Assembly: GCA_028554645.1 (NCBI GenBank)
Contig: JAQOOI010000063.1
Location: 186,001 to 250,000, forward strand
Length of the DNA: 64,000 nucleotides
Source: Omphalotus guepiniiformis
Taxonomy: Eukaryota; Basidiomycota; Agaricomycetes; Agaricales; Omphalotaceae
Direction: 5' to 3'
Position 1 is the stretch's first letter. Each line of letters begins with the position of its first letter. Of the stretch, positions 54,198 through 64,000 are shown in pieces. The notes below the pieces were generated by a model. It saw nothing but the letters and a program-made list of their open reading frames with translations. It was not told where the DNA came from and did not search any database. Both the position numbers and the translations under genes were made by a program.

Positions 54198-57100
54198 GAC
54201 TTGCAGGTGGGCTTGCTTGGAGTTGCTAGCGTTCGAATTGAACGTTTAATTCATAAGGTTTCAGGAATTTCTCGATAGATCAAGCAAAGCTAGATAAAGA
54301 TGAAGCAATGTCGCCTGTTCCTGCCAATGGTGATGTAACTGGAAGGATAAAGGAAAGCTCGAGAGCTCAGAGCTGTGAGCTGCGACGTCGCCGTAAGCGC
54401 GAACGCTCATTACGTAACATACTTGCGTTTTCCTTGTGAACTTCCACTACTTGACTCTCATAAATGCATTCAACTCAAACATGATCTTTGAAAAGCTCTC
54501 GAACCAGGAAAAACGGTTCTAGTAGCACTGGAACAGCAAGAGGCTTTCCACTGCATTACCGTGCGTGCTATTATTGCGTGCTATTATTGCACACAGATTT
54601 TTGTATTCACAGATTTCTGTAGGTTCAAATGCGGGTGTTGTGCCGATGTTAATGATCTTTTTAACGATCATCTCGGCACGGACTTGAATTGCAAGGCCCA
54701 CCTACAATATTCAATCTTAATGAATCCGGCGCTTATGTATGTACACTTTTTCAGGCTGTGTGCACCGTCTAGTGATGGTGGCTTGGACAGTTTTGGTGCC
54801 TTCTGACATGGAAATGACATGTCACTAGATACAGACTCTATCTCAGACCTAACAACCGGAGATTCACTACTAATGAATGAGAGATTTTGACAGGATTCTA
54901 CACACGAACTTCTGTCGCAAGGCGAGCCTGAGATTCGTGCGACCAACAGTTCGTGTTGTGACGATGCTTACAATGACATGTGTCGAGAATTATTCCACAA
55001 GATGTGGGCGAGACGCACTGGTTTCCCTGATCCTCGTGGGCGCTTCGAAGTTTCTCACTTCCCTAGGCTAGGCTGTACATGTTCTCATGAATTCGACAGA
55101 ACGTGAGTGTCATCCCTTCGCTACACTCGGAGTAAAACATTCGTCGGTCCGAAGATGGTCTTCAAGATCTGCAGGCAGCAACCATTTGACTCTTCTTTTC
55201 GGACTTGGACTCGGGGGATGTCTGTTCCTGGTTTCTTCCATATCTCATCGAGGTGATAACTTCCCTTTGTGGTTGTCATTTTGCGGCGTCATACGTATGT
55301 GGCGGCAATGTTTTCCAGCATATGCTTGTTCGCTGCGTTCTTGCCTTCCGTCATCGTCATTTGTGCAATCCGACTCGCGGTCCAGACCTATCCCTGAAGG
55401 TTTCGCTTCCCTTCACTGTCGAGATTTGGATAATCCCTTGTACTTGAAACAGTAAAAGCAGGTGTGTAGCCATTGACTCCGAGTCATTATGAACCTCACG
55501 ACCCCAAATCGAAAGATCGGTCGTGATGAGAAACGTAAGTGTCGTTGTAAACCATTCAAGACATTCATTTTAGAGTTATGACATAGTTTTTGGCAGGTGT
55601 TTGGAATTTCTGCACTCAGTGGGCATAGACGGACCAGACTTGGATTCATACCTCACTAGGCCTCACTACTTACAAGATGCACATCGTTTGTGTGCAGCAT
55701 TGGTTATCCCGCGTTTGTTCACACCGGACCGGCTTATACAGGTGGGATCGGAAAAGACATAGTCCCTATTCCTGAGAAGGGCAGTACCCCAAGTGTAGCA
55801 GACCCGAATGAAATCCCAGCCTGTCTGGAAGAAGGAGTACTGAGCTGCTGCCGCGGTAGACATTGATGGCCGGGCAGATTTCTATCATATATACACTGTC
55901 ACCGTCCTTTGACAATCGGGCGGGAGGATATTAGCTGCGGAATTAATTTCAAGATTTCAAGATGGATATGGATCTACTATCATCTATGGGTGCCGACTGT
56001 GTGATCTATTACATTACATTGATGAGTATCACTCTCCAGACAGAAAGTCTCTATACTGTATCTGATTGTCACTTCAGAGCTATTCAGAGCCCACACTGCG
56101 AAATCCCAATGACATTGCTATCTGTACTGTTCAATGGTGTACGGGGGAACGATGGTGACATATTGAGTGTCACAGATATTCAGGCGATGAATTTTCGGTG
56201 CTGTTTTGGTGCTACAGTACTGACCTTGAAGTTGGCAAACGCAAGATACCAAGGCCATAGAGTCCATCCTCAACGCAGTAGTAAGTACAAGGTCGTAAGG
56301 CTAGAAAGTTTCGACTGAAATGTTCAGCCGTTTCTTTACAAACTCGGAGAAAACGGTCTATCTTTGTATTGGGACTCTCAGAGTACAAAGACCCACTCAA
56401 TGCCTCTGACAGCCTGCCGGTATCTCGGATACAGGAACTCTTTGCGTTCCTTACTATACCATTCGGCGGGAGTGTAGCGAAAGAAGATTAGATTTCAGGA
56501 CAACAGTGAGAAGTTAACAGATAAATAGAAGTTTCTACCGCAGTGTTTCTCCTGAAATAAGGAACCGATAACATACGAACGTTTCACGTTCCAAGTTCGT
56601 ACACATCACAGCTCAACATTGAGTGGGCATAAAAGGCTCTATCACTTACACTTTTAAAAGTATTGTATCTCATCATTGAGACATCGTATCCCAATCAAAG
56701 ATGTGAGAAGCCTAGGCATCCGGAGAACTCTGCCCGAACATATTCAAAGGTTTTGAACTTGAAAACTTGAAAGACACGACGCGCACAGCTGTAAGTAACA
56801 GGCCTGGTGGCTTGCGAGGGTACATATGCACGTTTTGAAGGGTTTCATAGTCGTTATTATCTTCGAACGCGCCTTGTAGAGCACAAGTCGGACGAGTCAC
56901 GAAAAGAGCAGATGGTATATCGAGGACACTCATATCAAGTAGATCATGCCGGCCTGATAATCATACGGAATATTCCCAGCATAGAGAGATACTACAGGAA
57001 AATGATTCAGCCACTTTTATGTGATTAGGAGAGCATCATACTTATCACCATATTTACAGGCTCCATGACCAGCGTGTAGGAAAGAAAATGTATTAGCTAG

Positions 57101-60100
57101 TACACAAGCGGCGCCACCTTAAGGTCTTACCGGTACCACTCAACTCCAATGGTGAAAGTGTACACTACGTACCAAGTGTCGTTTACTTATTGAGTCGTGT
57201 TTCGCAAAAGTGAGTAGCACACGTATCTACTCACCTTGAGATCGACGACACACCGTGTGTTTGACTCGCTCGGACCAGTTACACATATCGAAATCCGACC
57301 TTCCACGATATGCTTCCCCACTAGTACTAGTAGCATACTGATCGACGCCAGAAACTTGCCATTCAGGGATGAGTACTTGAGTCGGCGTCACGTTGATTTG
57401 GATCTAAGTTCTACTCGATAACTGATATCGTCGTCCCGTTGTGGCACCGTAGCACTGATCCATTGCTGATCCGGCATATCACCACATCCTCTTCGGACGA
57501 CTTCCTTGATGCCCTTGGTTTGATGAATCTCATCAAATTGGCCGGCTGAGATGAATCGAAGAACGAGGTCTTGAGCTGGTCATGAGTACAAACCACACGA
57601 ACTTCTTCTTGTCAGTGCAAGCGCCCAGATATCCCGATGGCGGTTTGGCGGTTTTGCGTGTGCTCCGGCAATGCACGTCCTGCTGTTTGGTACTTGTAGA
57701 CATGCATACTTGATGTTTGAAAAGCATGCGTGCGCCTGCCAATGGAAGCTATTGTTAACGTTATATCTTGAACATCATGAGCGTGCATAGCCAAACCTTC
57801 AGGTGTCAGATGACGCGTTGTATACGCTGTTGCACACTTGCGTAGAGAGATGGGGGGTCACCTTTGGGGATAGCTGCAATATTGATCGTACCCGGGACGA
57901 CATGAGCATCAACAGATGCGATACTCTAATCCTAATTAGGGTGCTCAGAGGTGCTCAGGTGTGAGTGCGGCATGAGATAGCTTCGGTGCTTTGGGACGGG
58001 AGGGTAAATTAATTATGGAAGAGAACAAGAATTACACGCACCTCATGCAAGCCATCGACATGATCCTAAGGTTCTGTACGTCCGAACTCTTCGACACCTT
58101 GCAGACCGACGCTGAACAATTGGTCCGACTCGGAGTATGTAAAGGCTCATCACGGTGTCGTTTCAGGCATTGCATATGATTATGAACTCTCCCGGACCAC
58201 GAGTAAACCGGAAACAACGAGCTAAAGTAAAGAAGGTTTATGGCTGCATGAGCCAATAATCGCGATTCGCAAGGAAAATTTACCGTCGCACTCGCAATAA
58301 TCAAGTTGACTGTGCAAACCGGCGAGGTAACGCGCCTTTCCGACGATTGTAATTACCGGCATGTACTGCCGCGTTGCCGCATTGCCGCCAGTCCGACATT
58401 TTGTCCAAGTATTTGATAACGATTAGAAACAGAAACAGTAAGTATACGACACCCTAAAAGTATACACAGATACGAGAAGCAGAGACGGTGAAAGAAGCGA
58501 AGAGTAAAAAAAAAGAAATGCTATGCCCTTTGTAACCACGAGCAATCACAGAGCCTCGAATACTTACAGCTGAGAGGCTCACCCTTGTCAATGGTTCCAA
58601 ATGATTGTAGTAAGGATGTGCGGGTTCCAGCAGCTGAAAGGTCTTACAGACCATCCTTGGGTATCCTGTCAACGGAGTAGTCGTAATTTGTAAAGCGTGG
58701 AACTGTAAGCATATCCACACGCAGCACCCTGTTCAAGCTAACGGACTCCCCGGGCCTGGCACCCAGTTGCATACGCACATGCAGGGTCACAGAGCATGAG
58801 AGTGCCAACGTCAAACCCCGCAAGTCCCAACCAGATGGTAAGAGGTTTTAGGGGTCTTTATCTCTGAGCAAATAATGTAGCTAAGTAAGTAGGTTTCAAT
58901 TGAGAAAAGCGCGATGCATGGGGCACTCAGTGTCACTGGTCAGCGTATTCGGAAATCCAGCGGGCCGGTATTCCTCTGACTTGTATTACTCAGGATCATT
59001 TGAAAAGCGTACTTTCGGGGTGCTTCAACGTTGTCATTGTCAACCCGTCAGTGCGTCCGAGGTAGGTAGGTACGTACATGTACGCTCCCGCGAAAACCGC
59101 TCTGCCCTTAGTAGGTCCTCTTATGCGCTTCGGACTTCCTTCCTTCCTTTCTTCGTTCCTAATAAGATAGGCAGGCTATGAGAAACAAAACATACGAAAT
59201 CAAATCATCGTAAATTTATGCAAATGACTTGCCCACAACAAGAATCCCTGCTTTACTTCTCGAGCGCTCTATACCTACACTAGCAGACCTCTGAATCGAA
59301 GCATGCCGTTGCCGTCACTGCAAATATAGCGTCAAGTACGTAGACGTTGGTTGTGCCTTTACAGCGTGTCACTGTTACCCAAGCTAGAACTACAAAAAAC
59401 GACGTCACTAAACCAAACTGAATCCTAGTCAAGACTTGAATAACGCACGATTCAACAGGGTGCAATCCTTTCATGTCCATGCCACCATATTACACAAGCA
59501 CGCAATTCACCGACATTCGTATTCGCATTCATTCGGTAAACAGGGACAGAAAACCTAGAAGTCATTCGATTCGTAAGTAAACACGTTGATCTCAAGCGAA
59601 AGGGCGAAGCATGCGGGTCTCGGTAAGCCCATACACCCACACATATGTACCACCCGCACACGGTTAAGTTATCATTAGTCCCAGTGAAGCAGGGCGGAGC
59701 AAGGACCATATATGTAGAATTAACGTTGGCTGAATGCCCCGATGCCCGAGGTCATTTGCGTACTCGGTTTCCGGATTGAGTATCGTTCAATGTCTTCTCG
59801 GTCGCCGAGCATGAGAGACCTTCCATACCCTACCTACCTACCGGCGAGCTCCTCTCTGTTACTATTACCCATCTCCTCCGTTGGTCCCCACTGTCTTTAC
59901 ACAGTAATCAATACAGTACACACCCGCCGGTAAGAAAAGAAAAAAAGACTGTACGTACCACCCATACGTAGATAATATGGCCATGTATGCACAATTGCAA
60001 CAACAACGGGTCTAGGTATCCCAGCGAAACTTGCAATTGATACGATTGGGCCATCTCGCACTCAGGGCAGGGGTTGTACATAGAAATCGTTAAGTAGAAA

Positions 60101-63100
60101 AAGATTGAAAGAAAATAACGGGTTCCACCAGGGTTCCACAGCGGGAATTGCCAGTTACACAAAAACAAATCTCGGACCCTGTAGTTGGTTGGAGTCGCAG
60201 TTTGACTAGAAGTGGTTCAAGCGCCAATTTTGAAACATGCATGAGGGGGAAATGCCTACAGGCAGATATATATGTTGGAAGGTTGGAACTCAAAGCGCCT
60301 GCCAGCGTTGGCTGGGGACAGCAAGAAGGCACTCTTTGCAAACGCTGGCAAGGCATCCAGTACCTGTCAAGCCGACCGTTCGCAGTGTGTCTGTGGACCG
60401 TTTCGTCCCATGACGAACCAAAGATTCCAAGTCCGACGTTGCCATGGGTCCATAAACATACGAACCAATTTCTAGTATTACATTCAATTAGAAGCAATTA
60501 CACCGAGTTTTTGGCCTGGTCAAGAAGAACCCCCCTTCCCCCTTGAAATGACGCAAACCCCCGAGGCACAGAAGGAGTTGCGCAGAGTAAGAAGAAGTTT
60601 GTTGGGTGGGTTTGTTTGAAAAAGCGATGACGAATTCTGTATGAGTTTTTTTTCCCGCTCTTTGGGCAGATGTTCACATCATTATAGTAAATTTTCGCAC
60701 GCGATAAGGTGAGGTGGGAATTCCAAAGAGTCTTGGGCTCAGTCGAGAGCCTAACGAACGGAGTCTGGGGTAAGAGAAGAAGAGATTTTGAAAGAAGTTC
60801 AATTCCGAGTCACCCAGTCGGTCTTCTGAGTGTCTGTGGTGGTTCTTTTTCGATGGTCCGATACACCTGGAAATGATTTATCGAGAAATCTGAAAGAGTG
60901 TGGTGCAGTTCAGGTGTAACGATTGTACGCGGCGGCTAGATATTGGATATGAGGTTAGATAGGCGTTCCCGGCTACATGGAAAGAAATCGGATGTCGTTT
61001 GACTTTCGCGGCTCACTAGCTCTCACTAGTAGCTTGAACATATCGTATGTGATTCCAGCCACCCACGTTTGAATGAAAGAAGCTACTTAAGCGCAAAACC
61101 ATCCAAACTTCAAGGGGTCCCGGTCAGCGTTCTGAGAAGGATTCTTTCGTTTTTCAAATTTCAAGCAAAAAACATACCTTAAACGGATAGACCTGAAACG
61201 GTTCACATAACCGCGGACTTTCTGAAAATGGGAAGCCGAGCGGCAACCGGCGAAGAGTCAGCTCGGCCGGTGATGGCTCGGAGCAATATTTATTTATTAT
61301 TGACGGTGTCGACGAGGAGCTAGCTGAGCGCTTCGCTGAAGTCTTGCACTCTCAAATCTATTCAGGTAGCTTCTGGACTTCGATGAACCCATACAAATTG
61401 AACGTTGAACAATTGACCATCCGGATTGCGTGCCTTGTATGAAATACGTCGGGTCTGGCTGTATGTATAGGCAATGGAAGGCAATGGGTCACTTCTCCTG
61501 CCGGGTATACCGCGTACAGTGGAGCAATTCCATTCTCAAACGCGAAGCAATTCCAGAGCATTTCGACGTCAAATACACTGAAGATGGGGTGTATGATTTA
61601 TAGGGGTATTATTGACTGTTAGGCGCACTGGTGTGCACGCGTTACCCAAATTTGAAACATGTACTCACGCTCGGCAGCTCGAGCCCATCCTAAAACGCCT
61701 GTCACTTGTTCAATGCTTCCATGGACGATGTGCAATGTGCATATGTAGATTGCTCCAGCTGCTCTAGCCCTCTCTAACAATCTCGTAAGTACGTGGATCA
61801 GCGTTTCACGTCTCTCTTCGGATTCCGATGAATTGAAAAGAGTGTTGAACGAACTTGGGTTGTTTCTTTGATAGAAGGACCGATGGTGCGTGCGCTGGTT
61901 ATTACTTTCGTTACCATTACCATCATAATAGATCTTACTCCAGTCAAGGTTGGGTCGGGGCCGTCTGGTTCGGAGCTGCCATCGACTGAGGTACTTGCTC
62001 GCCTCAGTATGCCAAGAACGACTCGGATGTTCAAAGGGAGAAGAGGCCTGTCAATGAATCGCGGATTTGGGGAGCTGGTAAAAAAAGGAGACTGTGAGTA
62101 CCACTCTAGGGTGGTTGAGAATCAAGCCAAACGTAACTCGGAAATGGTCGACACAAAGAAACCTCGCCACGTCTATACCAGGCCTGCACTATTACAATTC
62201 GGGATACAAAGGCAATAGAATACGAGTTCTCTTCACGTTCAAACGACTAGCAACCATTTACGCGTTACGACTTTTAGCAACAAAGGGACGAGAAGGAGAA
62301 CAAAGGGCGCTGCCACGTACTCCGGTTACGGTGAACAAGTTTCCACAATCGCAATTAGACTGAAAGGACATACAGCACAGCGTCACGGTGCCATTGAAAT
62401 GAAAGAGTCTCTTTCAGCAATCCCACAATGAAAGCAATTGAGAAAAGGTGCTGATCCCCAGCTATTCAATTTGGATAAAAACCTATTCCGTCAAATCGAA
62501 ACTCGAAACCCATTCAAATCGAATCATGTCATCTCGAGGGCTCAGCGCTGCAGCGTTGATACTGCTCCAACAGCCCAACTAAACGCTAAATCATCCACTT
62601 TCAACTTCTTCCTCCCTTCGCAGGCCAAAGTGACCCGTTTTCGTTTTTCAAATTTCACCCTTTGCCACACACTACATACACCTCTTTCACTTTTTCCCTT
62701 TTTCGTCCCACTCTCCGAGTTCGATCGATTCTTTCAAGATTCTTTATCTATATTACCCTCCGGAGTTCTTCTCGTTTGATGACACTTCTTGCACGTTGTA
62801 ACTTGTTCTTCTTGGTTCGCGGGAGATGGTTCGCGGGAGAGCTTTGAGGGGGGTGGGTACGGACGTATGGTACATTTGGTCGCGTAGTGTGCCCTCCTCG
62901 GGCCCAACGTGTAGGATAAGGCATATGTAAGTCTTCGAAATTCGATCACATATGTCCACGGAAAGAACCCTGAGCTCGCTGCTCGATTGTTATGATCATG
63001 ATCGTTGAGATCATAGGATCAAAAGAAATTGGTTCGTATGTTGAAGTTCTAGTGAACGTGGCCCCTCCATAGTTCATGATTCTAAACCCGTGTCATGCAT

Positions 63101-64000
63101 GAAAATAAACGAATAAACGAATCACGATGTCATTGGTGGGGGAGTTGTTCTCCTCTTCACCGCTAAGTAGCCTCCATTGTCATTTATGCAACCCTTGGGT
63201 GATATCGGTAAGTATTTTTAAAGTTCTTCAACGTTTTCCTCCAGGCAAATGCGCAAATGCTTTCACTGAGTTTACTTTACTTATCAACAGCTTATCAGGA
63301 TATACGAATTCAAATAACATACACCATGATACCCACCCATACGTACATCTACACACGTTCCCAATCTACTTCGGGTCCAACCATGACGGAGTTCAGTCTA
63401 TAATATCGAATTCGACTCGAGAACTCTGAATTAGTAAGGTGAAGTAGAAAATAGAAAATAGAACGAGATCGTGGGTGCACGGATGCACGTACATACATAT
63501 GTACTCTTAGGGATTTCGGAAAACCATCCCTGGGTGACTCGATGTTCAATTCGAGTTCGAGAATCGAGAATCGAGATATGTACTAAGAAGCGGAGAACCC
63601 TAGAGAACCCTCAGAGAGAAAGAACCCTACCCCCCATGTCATACCATGACATGCCATGGCCGCAAGAACCATACTGAGCTCATGGGGGCTCCGGAGTCCA
63701 TGACGCGTGAACGCGTGAACGTGAACGATTTGAACTTCCGAAAATGTGTATGTAAGACTTCACCTCGATGTCGATTGTCTTTATTCAATTACAGTATATG
63801 TAACGATAAAAACTGTTCGCGGGAGAAGGACCCGGCGTCTTCGCTATATAAGCCCTTGTCGGATGCCAAATTACTTACATATATGTACGAGGCAACAAGC
63901 ACAAAGGCTCTACTGAGCCCGTCGGGCGATATTGGGGACTCGGATTCCCTGCCAAGGTTCTGAGGGCGTCACGGTTGTTGTTATACATATGTGGTAAGTT
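54198..64000. other. 9.8 kb without a supported gene
   Basis: Both strands carry only scattered short open frames with no domains, no joinable exons and no transposon proteins. Noted: GTGCTATTATTGC repeated in tandem at about 54567-54592; (CTAC)n at about 59826-59840; a GGTTCGCGGGAGA pair at 62815-62842; a pyrimidine-rich run at about 62600-62760 followed by an ATG, which looks like a promoter and leader of a gene I cannot extend; and many CGCGTGAAC and GAGAATC short repeats near 63540-63730. It may be a long regulatory region, decayed sequence, or hold noncoding RNAs. Confidence 0.5.

Noticed and set aside
62778..62850. ATG after a pyrimidine-rich tract, looking like a gene start
   Set aside because: The frame stops after about 22 codons and no downstream exon with agreeing phase or known domain could be found.

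Overview
The window looks like nuclear DNA of a filamentous basidiomycete, most likely a mushroom-forming Agaricomycete. Nearly every recognisable gene is cut by many short introns (about 45-95 nt). The gene set is eukaryotic and fungal: a class I hydrophobin, KEX1, DASH subunit Spc19, MGM101, a Dsc2/UBAC2-type rhomboid, a questin-oxidase-like protein and an F-box protein. I rebuilt the gene models by hand from splice signals, reading phase and family conservation. For most models the exon lengths sum to a whole number of codons, which checks the boundaries.

Layout. 0-6 kb: a WD/Utp8-like candidate (+), an unknown 140-aa helical protein (-) and an ABC-F ATPase (-). 6.8-8.5 kb: a secreted pepsin-type aspartic protease (-). 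8.5-10.9 kb: intergenic, with a TGCCA/TGGCA-rich element. 10.9-20.2 kb: F-box protein (+), SPC19 (-) and KEX1 (+) back to back, a duplicated noncoding segment, then a questin-oxidase-like gene (+). 20.5-28.4 kb: a thioredoxin-fold-like membrane protein (-), decayed sequence, a repeat-bearing hydrophobin (+) and a vWA protein (-). 30.1-31.6 kb: a 68-aa five-exon membrane protein (-), divergent from a YEATS/Yaf9 protein (+). 31.7-41.3 kb: a 22-exon ATR/Rad3/Mec1 kinase (-), divergent from MGM101 (+). 42-46.9 kb: poly(A) polymerase (-) and a membrane-anchored beta-helix protein (-). 49.5-54.2 kb: IST3/RBMX2 (-), divergent from eIF3d (+), then Dsc2/UBAC2-like (-). 54.2-64 kb: almost 10 kb with no gene I can support.

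The genes do not form one cluster or pathway. They are mostly housekeeping genes (checkpoint kinase, mitochondrial DNA maintenance, mRNA 3' end formation, splicing, translation initiation, chromatin reading, kinetochore) mixed with secreted or cell-surface genes (protease, hydrophobin, beta-helix). Several pairs share short divergent promoters: 30585-30698, 40172-40341 and 50562-50654.

The most unusual points are: a hydrophobin carrying about 16 proline-rich octapeptide repeats; introns in eIF3d, KEX1 and IST3 that cannot be removed with GT-AG ends while keeping the conserved protein (true non-canonical sites or single-base assembly errors), plus a GC-AG intron in ATR; and a tiny five-exon gene with no long open frame.
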